Positions 1 to 7,506 of a stretch of DNA of 64,000 nucleotides are shown here, in pieces. The notes beneath the pieces were generated by a model. It did not search any database. It worked only from the letters and a program-made list of their open reading frames with translations, and was not told the DNA's origin. This DNA comes from Cupriavidus sp. YR651 (GTDB taxonomy: Bacteria > Pseudomonadota > Gammaproteobacteria > Burkholderiales > Burkholderiaceae). The stretch lies in assembly GCF_900101625.1 (NCBI RefSeq), contig NZ_FMYZ01000011.1:62001-126000 (forward strand). The letters are read 5' to 3'. Both the position numbers and the translations under genes were made by a program. Every line of letters starts with the position of its first letter. Within the stretch, counting starts at the first letter, position 1.

Positions 1-868
1 CGCCGTAACCCTGCGTGGAAAGCGCGCTGGCCACCACCGCATAGCGGCCGGCTTGCTCGAAACTGTCTCCCGCGATCAGGCGGGCCAGCAACGCTCCACC
101 AAACGTGTCGCCTGCGCCCGTGGCATCCACAGGCGTACAGGGATGGGCGGCAAGCCGGATACGGTGCCTGCCGTCATCGATCAAGGCGCCTTCCGCCCCT
201 AACTTCAAGGCCACGATCGATGCCCCGAGGCCGAGGCAAAAGTCGACGAGTTCGTCGGGCTTCTTCAGGCCGCTGATGGCGACCACGTCGTCGTAGCTGG
301 GCAGGCAGATGTCGGACAGACGGATCATGTCGCGCATCACGGCACGCGCCCTCGGCAGCGTCCAAAGCTTCAGGCGCAGATTGGTATCGAACGACACCTT
401 CACGCCAGCCTGCTTCGCCATGTCGATGGCTGCGAAGCAGGTGTCGCAGGCGCTCTCCGAAATTGCGGCCGAGATGCCTGACAGATGCAGGATCTTGGCC
501 CGCGCTATCGCCGTCTGCGGCAACTGCGCAGGCATCATTCGGCTGGCCGCCGAGCCGCGACGGAAAAAGCTGAAGTGGTGCCCGGCATCGTCATGGTTAA
601 CAAAATACACGGCCGTGAACGCCTGGGTGTCGGTCACCACCGTGCTGTGGTCTACCCCTTCGGCATCCCACAGCGTTCGCAGCATGCGACCATAGACATC
701 GTCACCCAGTGACGAGATATAGCCCGCGCGGGCACCCTGGCGCGCAGCGGCAATGGCAGCGTTCGACGTATCGCCGCCGAAGCCCTGCAAGTACGAACGC
801 CCGTTGCCGTCGCCGGTCTGGTTGAACTCCACCATGGCTTCGCCAAGAGCAAGGATGTCTACCGTCAT
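1..868 (-). CDS. kdgK: PfkB-family sugar kinase, KdgK-like (partial, 3' end outside window)
   Basis: The reading frame from the ATG at 868 runs off the left edge, giving about 289 residues. The N-terminus (MTVDILALGEAMVEFNQ) and the glycine-rich GFGGDTSNAAIAAARQG segment are typical of the ribokinase/PfkB fold. The signature DATGAGDTFGGALLA supplies the anion hole and catalytic Asp. KdgK phosphorylates 2-keto-3-deoxygluconate in the cytoplasm before aldolase cleavage. It is the last visible gene of the minus-strand TRAP operon, 13 bp after the RraA-like gene, which fits sugar-acid catabolism. The family is certain. The exact substrate (KDG versus another keto-sugar) is inferred from context. 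Confidence 0.85.
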   Translation of the reverse strand, partial: MTVDILALGEAMVEFNQTGDGNGRSYLQGFGGDTSNAAIAAARQGARAGYISSLGDDVYGRMLRTLWDAEGVDHSTVVTDTQAFTAVYFVNHDDAGHHFSFFRRGSAASRMMPAQLPQTAIARAKILHLSGISAAISESACDTCFAAIDMAKQAGVKVSFDTNLRLKLWTLPRARAVMRDMIRLSDICLPSYDDVVAISGLKKPDELVDFCLGLGASIVALKLGAEGALIDDGRHRIRLAAHPCTPVDATGAGDTFGGALLARLIAGDSFEQAGRYAVVASALSTQGYG

Positions 869-881
869 CGCAGCGCCTGCT

Positions 882-1529
882 TCAGATCCGACCGTACTTG
901 GCCAGCCCGGTGCGCAGCGAGCGCTCCTGGATGATCAGGCGCGCTTGTTCCAGCTCGCGTTCGTCGATCTCGCGCGACATTGCCAGGATCTCGGCCGCCT
1001 GCTCATGCGGCACCACCACCACGCCATCGATGTCGGCCACGATGATGTCGCCGGGATGCACCACCACACCGCCCACTTCCACGGGCACCTGCGATGCCAC
1101 GGTCTTGTAGCGTCCCAGCGTGGTGCCGGGACTGACGTCACGTGCATAGACCGGGAAGTTGTAGTCACGACGGATCTCGGCCAGGTCACGCACGCCGCCA
1201 TCGAGAATCGCGCCGGCATGTTCGTTGGCAACCGCGCCGGCCGTCATCAGGCCACCCCAGACGGCCACGTCGGGCTCGCCGCCGGCGATGGAGATCACGA
1301 TCACGCTACCGCGCGGCGCTTCGTCGATCAGGTCCAGCGCGTGTTGCGGCGGCACGAATTCGTCGGTGGCGGCTTCCAGCACGGTGGCCGCCGGGCCGAC
1401 CACACGATGGTCGTTGATGCGCGGCTTGATGCTGGCGTCCATGTAGCCGCGCTTGCCGGTAATCTTATCCACCGCGTCGGCTACCGATGCGACGGCCACG
1501 GTCTTGAAACCTTCGATGATGTCTTGCAT
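882..1529 (-). CDS. RraA/MenG-family protein (HMG/CHA aldolase-like)
   Basis: 215 residues, the usual size for the RraA-like fold. The block GEPDVAVWGGLMTAGAVANEHAG followed by AILDGGVRDLAEI is the conserved core. Its G-G-x-R-D segment binds substrate or metal in 4-hydroxy-4-methyl-2-oxoglutarate/oxaloacetate aldolases. Members inside sugar-acid operons are more likely to be small aldolases or decarboxylases than RNase E regulators. It lies between a 2-hydroxyacid dehydrogenase (33 bp upstream) and the KdgK-like kinase, all on the minus strand. The family is clear; the reaction is not determined by the sequence. Confidence 0.8.
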   Translation of the reverse strand: MQDIIEGFKTVAVASVADAVDKITGKRGYMDASIKPRINDHRVVGPAATVLEAATDEFVPPQHALDLIDEAPRGSVIVISIAGGEPDVAVWGGLMTAGAVANEHAGAILDGGVRDLAEIRRDYNFPVYARDVSPGTTLGRYKTVASQVPVEVGGVVVHPGDIIVADIDGVVVVPHEQAAEILAMSREIDERELEQARLIIQERSLRTGLAKYGRI

Positions 1530-1562
1530 GAATGCTCCCGGAGAGATTGGGGGTATATCGAT

Positions 1563-2528
1563 TTACTGCCAGGCGTTGAGCCAGTGCTTTGGCGGGCCAC
1601 CCGCCAGCACGCGCACCGCCTCCTCGGCGGCTTTGCGCTGGAGGTCGCGCATGGCTTCCTCGCTGTACCAGCCGATGTGGTCGCTGACCACCACGTTGTC
1701 GAGCGTGAAGGCGGGGTGACTGGCGCTGGGCGGCTCCGGCTCGAAGACATCGAGGCCCGCGCCGAGGATTTGTCGCGCTGCGAGCGCGGCGTGCAGCGCG
1801 TCCAGGTCCACCAGGCCACCGCGCGAGGTATTGACGAGGATCGCCGTCGGCTTCATCAGCGCCAGGCGACGTGCATCGATCATGTGTCGCGTGGCGGGCC
1901 CAAGCGGTGCATGCAGCGAGATCACATCCGCCTCCGCGCAGATCTGATCGATGCCTGCTGCCTCCACGCCATCGGGCAGCGCCGCATGCGGGTCGTGCAC
2001 CAGCACGCGGGAGAACCCGAAGCCGGCCAGCTTGTCATGGAACGATCGCGCTATGCGGCCGTAACCGACCAGGCCCACCGTCCGGCCACTCAGGCGGTAC
2101 ATGGCGCGGGTGGCTGCCGCGCTCCAGCGCCCGGCACGCACCTCGCGGTCGCGGTTCACCACTTGCCGCGCCACGGCCAGCAGCAGCGCCATCGCATGCG
2201 TGCTGACTTCATCGATGCCATAGTCGGGTACGTTCGCCACCGCGATACGCCGCGCACTGGCCGCACCAATGTCGATGTTGTCGGTACCGATGCCATAACG
2301 GATCACAGCACGGCAGCGATCCATCGCCTCGATCACCGGGAGCGACACTGGCGTTTCGCGTACCAGCACGATATCCGCGCCGCGCACGGCGTCGGCGGCC
2401 AGCTGCGCATCGCCACCACACGGGCGCAGTTCGAAGCGTGCGCCGACCGTCTTCAGGAGGTCCGTCTCCTGGTCATAGGAGGCATAGCCGTCGTCCAGCG
2501 CGACGACCAGCCGGTTCTGCTCTGTCAT
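1563..2528 (-). CDS. D-isomer-specific 2-hydroxyacid dehydrogenase
   Basis: 321 residues. The Rossmann motif is in TVGLVGYGRIARSFHDKL (GxGxxA). The catalytic set is visible: Arg in LVNTSRGGLVD, Glu in GLDVFEPEPP and His in VVSDHIGWYSEEA. The enzyme should interconvert a 2-keto acid and a D-2-hydroxy acid with NAD(P)H in the cytoplasm. The SerA/GyaR-like family is large and substrate cannot be read. It sits 20 bp after the TRAP substrate-binding protein gene and before the RraA-like gene, so it probably processes the imported acid. Confidence 0.85.
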   Translation of the reverse strand: MTEQNRLVVALDDGYASYDQETDLLKTVGARFELRPCGGDAQLAADAVRGADIVLVRETPVSLPVIEAMDRCRAVIRYGIGTDNIDIGAASARRIAVANVPDYGIDEVSTHAMALLLAVARQVVNRDREVRAGRWSAAATRAMYRLSGRTVGLVGYGRIARSFHDKLAGFGFSRVLVHDPHAALPDGVEAAGIDQICAEADVISLHAPLGPATRHMIDARRLALMKPTAILVNTSRGGLVDLDALHAALAARQILGAGLDVFEPEPPSASHPAFTLDNVVVSDHIGWYSEEAMRDLQRKAAEEAVRVLAGGPPKHWLNAWQ

Positions 2529-2548
2529 GGGAAATCGATGGAGTTGGA

Positions 2549-3532
2549 TCAGCCCTTGATTCCGGGCACTTGCTGCACGAGATCGCCACCGATCTCGCGT
2601 GCGAACTTGTTGACCACGGGCTTGACGGCCGTACGCAGGCGCTGAAGTTCGGCCGGGGACAGCTCGTTGACCTGCATGCCATGCGCCTTGAGTTGCTCCA
2701 GCAGCTTCACTGCCTGATCGCGCTGCAATTGACGCTCATACTTGCCGGCTTCCACGGCCGCGTCCTTGACTGCCTTGCGGTCGGCGTCGGACAGCTTGCC
2801 CCACCACTTCTTGCTGGCAATGACGATAAACGGCGAATAGACGTGCCCGGTCAGAGACAGGTACTTCTGCACCTCGTAGAACTTGGACGTGTCGATCAAG
2901 CCGACCGGGTTTTCCTGCGCATCCACGGCCTTGGACTCCAGCGCGCCGTACAACTCGGTGTAGGGCATCGGTACCGGATTGGCACCCAGCGTCTTGAATG
3001 TTTCTATGAACACCGGATTCTGGATCACCCGCACCTTCAGGCCGGCCATGTCTTCCAGGCGTTTGACCGGATGCTTCGAGTTGGTCAAGCTGCGAAAGCC
3101 GTTTTCCCAGTAGGCTAGGCCAACCAGTCCAATGCCATCGAGCTTTGCCAGCAACTGCTGGCCGACCGGACCATCCATCAGCGCATCAGCCTCCTTGTAG
3201 TCGGACACGATGTAGGGCAGATCGAAGATTGCGAATTCCTTGACCGCGCCGACCAGGTTGGATGTCGGTCCAACCATGAATTCGAGCGTGCCACCCTGCA
3301 CCGAAGACTGCATGGCGGGATCGGAGCCGAGTTTGCCACTGCCATAAGTGTTGACCTTGATGCGGCCGGCGGTCTTATCCTTGACCAGTTCCGCGAAGCG
3401 CTTGGCTGCCAGGCCCTGCGGATGGTCGTCGGCCGAGCCGTAGCCAAACTTGGCGGGCGATTGGGCCATGATTGGTGCGGTCATGCCGATCGCCGCGGCG
3501 AACAGCGCAAGCTTCAGGATGGTTCTTCTCAT
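2549..3532 (-). CDS. dctP: TRAP transporter periplasmic substrate-binding protein DctP
   Basis: About 327 residues with a clear Sec signal (MRRTILKLALFAAAIGMTAPIMAQ). The ATG at 3532 is preferred over the upstream ATG at 3547, because the sequence around 3547 (ATGAGGAGA) supplies the Shine-Dalgarno AGGAG for 3532. The DctP family signature is present (LKVRVIQNPVFIETFKTLGANPVPMPYTELYGAL), including the conserved Arg that binds the substrate carboxylate. It captures an organic or sugar acid and delivers it to the DctQM permease. It lies 33 bp downstream of dctM in the same operon. Confidence 0.92.
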   Translation of the reverse strand: MRRTILKLALFAAAIGMTAPIMAQSPAKFGYGSADDHPQGLAAKRFAELVKDKTAGRIKVNTYGSGKLGSDPAMQSSVQGGTLEFMVGPTSNLVGAVKEFAIFDLPYIVSDYKEADALMDGPVGQQLLAKLDGIGLVGLAYWENGFRSLTNSKHPVKRLEDMAGLKVRVIQNPVFIETFKTLGANPVPMPYTELYGALESKAVDAQENPVGLIDTSKFYEVQKYLSLTGHVYSPFIVIASKKWWGKLSDADRKAVKDAAVEAGKYERQLQRDQAVKLLEQLKAHGMQVNELSPAELQRLRTAVKPVVNKFAREIGGDLVQQVPGIKG

Positions 3533-3565
3533 CGGATATCTCCTCATTGTTTTGGAAGGGCTGGT

Positions 3566-4843
3566 TCAATGTATCCAGCGCAACGGCCCGAGCATCAGTT
3601 GCGGGAACACGCACATCAGCAGCAGGACCACGGTTTCGGCATACAGGAACGGCAGTACGCCCCGAATGACGTCGTCCATCCTGACCTTGCCAACTGAGCA
3701 CACCACGTTGAGCACGTTGCCGACGGGCGGCGTCAGCAGGCCGATGGCGTTGTTCATGATGAACAGCACCCCGAAGTAGACCGGGTCGATACCAGCCTGC
3801 TTGACCAGCGGCATCAGCACGGGCGTCAGGATCAGGATCGTCGGCGTGAAGTCGAGCGCGGTTCCCACGACGAGCACGATCAGTTGCATCACGATCATCA
3901 GCAGGACCGGACGGTTAATGAACGGTTGCAGCAACGCGATCAGTTCGTCGGGAATGTTCGCTACCGTGATCAGCCATGCCGAGATCAGGGCGGCCGCCAC
4001 CAGGAACATCACCACTGCGGATACACGGGCGGCGTTGATCATCGATTCGTAGAGCTTGGCCAGGGTCAGTTCGCGATAGGCGAACATGCCGACCAGCGCC
4101 GCACAGACGGCGGCCACGACACCAGCCTCGGTGGGCGTGAAGACACCGAACTTGACGCCGACGATGATGATCACGGGCAGCAGCATGGCCCAGCCGGCCT
4201 CACGAATCGTGCGCAGGCGCACAGCAGCGCTTTCGCGCGGCCGCGGTGCAGGGGCTTCCTTGCGGCACAGCCACCACCACGTGACGATCAGCGAGATGGC
4301 CATCAACACGCCTGGCACCAGGCCGGCGATAAACAGCTTGCTAACCGATACACCAGCCACTGCGCCAAACAGCACGAGGCCGATCGACGGCGGAATCACG
4401 GGCGCGATGATGCCGCCGGCGGCGAGCAACCCGGCCGAGCGGCCCTGGTTGTAGCCGGCATCGCGCATCATCGGCACCAGCAGCGCCGCCAGCGCGGCCG
4501 TGTCGGCAATCGCCGATCCGGACAGACTCGCCAGCAGGAATGCGGCAATCACGGCCACATAGCCAAGGCCGCCTCGCACATGGCCAATCATCGACATCAC
4601 GGCGTCGACGATGCGGCGCGACAGACCGCCAGCGTTCATAAGCTCGCCGGCCAGCAGGAAGAACGGTACAGCCATCAACGGATAGCTGTCGGCGCCGTCG
4701 ACCAGGTTCTGGGCGAGCACCTGGGCATCGAACATGTCGATATGCACCATCAGCGCCACGCCGCAGACCATCAGCGCAAAGGCGATCGGCATGCCCAGCG
4801 ACATCGCGCCGAGTAGCGAAGAAATGAAAATGAATACGGTCAT
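3566..4843 (-). CDS. dctM: TRAP transporter large permease DctM
   Basis: 425 residues, about 12 hydrophobic segments, normal family length. Diagnostic stretches are GMPIAFALMVCGVALM at the N-terminus, SGSAIADTAALAALLVPMM, and the C-terminal NNAIGLLTPPVGNVLNVVCSVG. It forms the Na+-coupled transport channel in the inner membrane. It begins 7 bp after the small permease gene and is followed by dctP, the standard Q-M-P order. Confidence 0.93.
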   Translation of the reverse strand: MTVFIFISSLLGAMSLGMPIAFALMVCGVALMVHIDMFDAQVLAQNLVDGADSYPLMAVPFFLLAGELMNAGGLSRRIVDAVMSMIGHVRGGLGYVAVIAAFLLASLSGSAIADTAALAALLVPMMRDAGYNQGRSAGLLAAGGIIAPVIPPSIGLVLFGAVAGVSVSKLFIAGLVPGVLMAISLIVTWWWLCRKEAPAPRPRESAAVRLRTIREAGWAMLLPVIIIVGVKFGVFTPTEAGVVAAVCAALVGMFAYRELTLAKLYESMINAARVSAVVMFLVAAALISAWLITVANIPDELIALLQPFINRPVLLMIVMQLIVLVVGTALDFTPTILILTPVLMPLVKQAGIDPVYFGVLFIMNNAIGLLTPPVGNVLNVVCSVGKVRMDDVIRGVLPFLYAETVVLLLMCVFPQLMLGPLRWIH

Positions 4844-4850
4844 CGCTGCC

Positions 4851-5339
4851 TCACTCGGTCACGGCCTGCTGGCGGAAGTCATTGACCGGAGCACCGCGCA
4901 GCACGCGCCAGATATTCCATAGCGTTGACACACCGATGCAGACACCGGCGAACACGGCGGCGAAATAGATGGCACCCCGCGGCAGGCCTGACACCGGCGC
5001 GAAGTTGTTGAGGTTGATCACGGTCTGCTGCCAGCCACCCATCACCATCAGCACACAGCAGCCGACGATCAGCAGCATCGACAGCACCGCGCAAAGGCGT
5101 TGCCCGCCCGGAGGTAGCCGATGAATCAGCGTTTCCATGGCGATGTGCCCGCCCTGCACGAACGCCAGGACGGCACCCAGGAATGTGATCCATACGAACA
5201 GGAAGCGCGACACTTCCTCCGAAAACGTGATCCCGGACTCGAATGCGTAACGCAGCACCACGTTGCCGAACACCATGATCACCATGCCCGCGAGCCCCAA
5301 AGCCAGCAGGGCCTCGCTCAATTGCCTGATCCGTCGCAT
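4851..5339 (-). CDS. dctQ: TRAP transporter small permease DctQ
   Basis: 162 residues, four hydrophobic segments. The conserved DctQ core is present (VLRYAFESGITFSEEVSRFLFVWITFLGAVLAF). It pairs with DctM to form the membrane complex. It is the first gene of the minus-strand operon; its promoter lies in the 139-bp gap shared with the divergent GntR regulator. Confidence 0.92.
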   Translation of the reverse strand: MRRIRQLSEALLALGLAGMVIMVFGNVVLRYAFESGITFSEEVSRFLFVWITFLGAVLAFVQGGHIAMETLIHRLPPGGQRLCAVLSMLLIVGCCVLMVMGGWQQTVINLNNFAPVSGLPRGAIYFAAVFAGVCIGVSTLWNIWRVLRGAPVNDFRQQAVTE

Positions 5340-5394
5340 GCGGTCTCCTCTATCTGAAAGCTGATCTACCCGTCGTCTTTGCGCGACGGTCGTA

Positions 5395-5420
5395 CTTTAG
5401 ATCTAAGATATCAGATATTA
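5395..5420. promoter_or_regulatory. Candidate GntR/FCD operator between dctQ and the regulator gene
   Basis: The gap between the two divergent genes contains the perfect 10-bp palindrome TTAGATCTAA (5397-5406), followed at once by GATATCAGATAT-type repeats. AT-rich ATCT/AGAT palindromes of this kind are plausible FCD-regulator operators. The position suits repression of the TRAP operon and autoregulation. The assignment is inference from position and symmetry. Confidence 0.4.
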
Positions 5421-5477
5421 CATCCGCGATAACCCCTAGTTGGGGGTAGAATCACACCAACCTCATGAATGCGACCT

Positions 5478-6131
5478 ATGGCTACTCGATCCTTGCGTCT
5501 TGAACGCCCTGTACTGCTCACCGACCTTGCGGTGGAGCGCATTCGCGATGCCATCGTGCAGGGCGACTTCAAGTTGGGGGAACTGGTATCGGAGGCCCAG
5601 ATCGCCGCGCAACTGGGCACGAGCAAGACGCCCGTGCGCGAAGCCCTCGTGCGGCTAAAAATGGAAGGCCTAGTAGACGTGCACCCGCAGCGGGGCACCG
5701 AAGTATTCCGCCTGAACCACGACGAAGTCGGCAAGCTTTGCCGCTTCCGCGCCATGCTCGAACTGGCCGCCTTGCGGGAAGCCGCGGCCACGCAGCGGGA
5801 AGACTTGCTGGTCGCCATGAAGCGGCTAATCGACGAGCTGGCCGTCGCCGAGGCGGCAGGCGACCTGTCCGCCCTCGCCCGCATCGACATGGACTTCCAC
5901 TACCAGTTTTTCGTGTACTGCGACAACGAGTACCTGCGCGGCGCCTATGACCTTATTCGTTATCAGCTTTTGGCGCTGAGGCATCGCTCGCCGATCGAGG
6001 AGTGCGTGGACACGCACCAGGTGCTGTACGACGCCATCGCAGCAAACGACATCGATGGCGCGTGCAGGCTGCTTGACGAGCACGTCGGCAATACCGAGAC
6101 GCGGTACTGCGACGCCAACGACGTCCAATAG
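5478..6131 (+). CDS. GntR-family transcriptional regulator, FadR/FCD subfamily
   Basis: 217 residues from the ATG at 5478; an in-frame ATG at 5469 adds three residues. The N-terminal winged helix is seen in LVSEAQIAAQLGTSKTPVREALVRLKMEGLV. The C-terminal all-helical FCD ligand domain has the usual acidic/His metal-ligand positions (RIDMDFHYQF, ETHQ-like DTHQVLYDAI, LLDEHVGN). Such proteins repress sugar-acid or carboxylate operons until the inducer binds. Divergence from dctQMP makes that operon the likely target. Confidence 0.9.
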   Translation: MATRSLRLERPVLLTDLAVERIRDAIVQGDFKLGELVSEAQIAAQLGTSKTPVREALVRLKMEGLVDVHPQRGTEVFRLNHDEVGKLCRFRAMLELAALREAAATQREDLLVAMKRLIDELAVAEAAGDLSALARIDMDFHYQFFVYCDNEYLRGAYDLIRYQLLALRHRSPIEECVDTHQVLYDAIAANDIDGACRLLDEHVGNTETRYCDANDVQ

Positions 6132-6375
6132 CGCCTCACCCTTCATAGTGCAAGCGTGGCGCCTCGCATCATTCGCCAAGCCGCGCAAAGTTGGAAGAAC
6201 TGGCTTGCTTCGAGGGGAAATGGTGTCGGCCGGCGACGAGGGTTGCATCGCCCCCAACCTGATAGCGGCTTACCTTGCCCGGCAGCCAGGCCGCTGACTA
6301 GACTCACCATGCATCGCCGCGCTTGCGCGCAGGTGGTGCGTTGCCAGCGCGCAAAGCGAGGCACGCCACGTCCGA

Positions 6376-6445
6376 TCACCTCATCGTCTATTACTCGCGC
6401 ACGGGTACAACGCGACAGGCTGCCGAAATGCTTGCCAGTGCGGCG
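6376..6445 (+). pseudogene. Flavodoxin N-terminal remnant
   Basis: In one plus frame the sequence reads DHLIVYYSRTGTTRQAAEML. This is the beta-1/phosphate-loop start of flavodoxin-like proteins (usually I-x-I-V-Y-Y-S-x-T-G-N-T). No suitable start precedes it and no flavodoxin sequence follows, so only about 23 codons survive. It sits in the 440-bp gap between the GntR gene and the convergent Crp-like gene. The rest of that gap (6132-6570) shows no convincing gene. Confidence 0.5.
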
Positions 6446-6570
6446 ATACACGGCACTCCGCAATCGGCGCCTGCAGATTCTCAGCGCCACCGTCTTCGCG
6501 CGTGAGCGCGCCGCAGTTGCCAGGGTCTGTACGCTGATGTGAATAGCCGCTGGTTACAGTAAGTCTTCGA

Positions 6571-7272
6571 TTAAAGCTCCGACATCCCGAACCGCCTCAG
6601 CCGCTCCAGGTCAGTCACTCGAATGCTCTGGTAGGACAGCGCGACCATCCCCTCCGCCCCCAGCCGCCGCAGCGCCTGATTCACACGCTGCCGCGACAAC
6701 CCGGTCAACAGGCCGATTTCCTCTTGCGACAACTCCAGCACTTCGCTCGTGCGCGGATACAGCGCCGGATGGAACAGCTGCGCCACTGCCTGCGCTACGC
6801 GGGCGTCGGCGCCCAGCAGGCGGTCGTTCTGCACGGTGGCGATGAACTGGCCCATGCGCTCGTTCAGTTGCCTGACCACAAAGCTTGCGAACGGCAGGCT
6901 CCCGGCCAGCAGCGTGTTGAAGACAGGCTCGGCCACCAGCAGGACGCGCGACTCCCGGATGGCGATCACGTCATAGCGGCGCGGCTCGCGCTTGATCACG
7001 CTGCCTTCGCCGCACCAGCCGCCGGCGGGAACCCCGGAAAAGGTACAACCGCGCCCGTCCGGTGTGTAGACGGCGAGCTTAATGAGGCCAGTGTCCACGC
7101 CGATCCAGTAGCGTGACATCTCCCCGCGGCGCGCGATATAGCCCCCGGCGGGAAACGTCTGCAGCAATGTGCCGGCAGCGGCCAGCCGCTGATGTTCGGG
7201 CGCGAGTGCGCGGAACCAGTCATGCTGTGCAAGCAACTCGGCGCAAGGCGAATCGGAACCGGGCAGCGTCAT
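6571..7272 (-). CDS. Crp/Fnr-family transcriptional regulator
   Basis: 233 residues. Residues ~1-140 form a cyclic-nucleotide-binding-like beta roll (FPAGGYIARRGEMSRYWIGVDTGLIKLAVYTPDG). Residues ~165-215 form the HTH_Crp winged helix (LSQEEIGLLTGLSRQRVNQALRRLGAEG). There is no Fnr-type N-terminal cysteine cluster, so an Fe-S oxygen sensor is unlikely. It is divergent from the acyl-CoA synthetase gene, with a symmetric site in the gap, and probably controls that gene. Confidence 0.88.
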   Translation of the reverse strand: MTLPGSDSPCAELLAQHDWFRALAPEHQRLAAAGTLLQTFPAGGYIARRGEMSRYWIGVDTGLIKLAVYTPDGRGCTFSGVPAGGWCGEGSVIKREPRRYDVIAIRESRVLLVAEPVFNTLLAGSLPFASFVVRQLNERMGQFIATVQNDRLLGADARVAQAVAQLFHPALYPRTSEVLELSQEEIGLLTGLSRQRVNQALRRLGAEGMVALSYQSIRVTDLERLRRFGMSEL

Positions 7273-7380
7273 GGGGAGAGGCGGAGAGGCGGAGAGGCAA
7301 ATTTCAATACTTGAGCCATCGCAACTTCTGGCCAGATCGCGGAACGCGGGGAGGCCGTTATCGCCCCTTTGACAGCGCTT

Positions 7381-7396
7381 TGTCGTCCAGACGACA
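7381..7396. promoter_or_regulatory. Crp-type palindrome in the crp-like/acyl-CoA synthetase gap
   Basis: TGTCGTCCAGACGACA is a perfect 16-bp inverted repeat with the 5-N6-5 layout (TGTCG-N6-CGACA) typical of Crp/Fnr sites. It lies between the divergent Crp-like regulator (start 7272) and the acyl-CoA synthetase (start 7507). It is the obvious candidate operator for the adjacent regulator. Binding is not shown. Confidence 0.55.
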
Positions 7397-7506
7397 GAGT
7401 TGCCACGTGCCGGAATGATAGCGTCCGCTTAACAAAATCAACAGCGTCCGGCCCGCACCCCCACGGTGCCAGGCCAGGACTCACGGCTTCGCAACAGGAG
7501 ACAGCA

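Noticed and set aside
753..2645. 630-codon open frame on the plus strand
   Set aside because: Antisense shadow of the hydroxyacid dehydrogenase and RraA-like genes; His/Arg-rich composition and no family motifs.
6156..6542. 128-codon plus-strand frame in the GntR-Crp gap
   Set aside because: Arg-rich translation without a family; the flavodoxin remnant lies in another frame.
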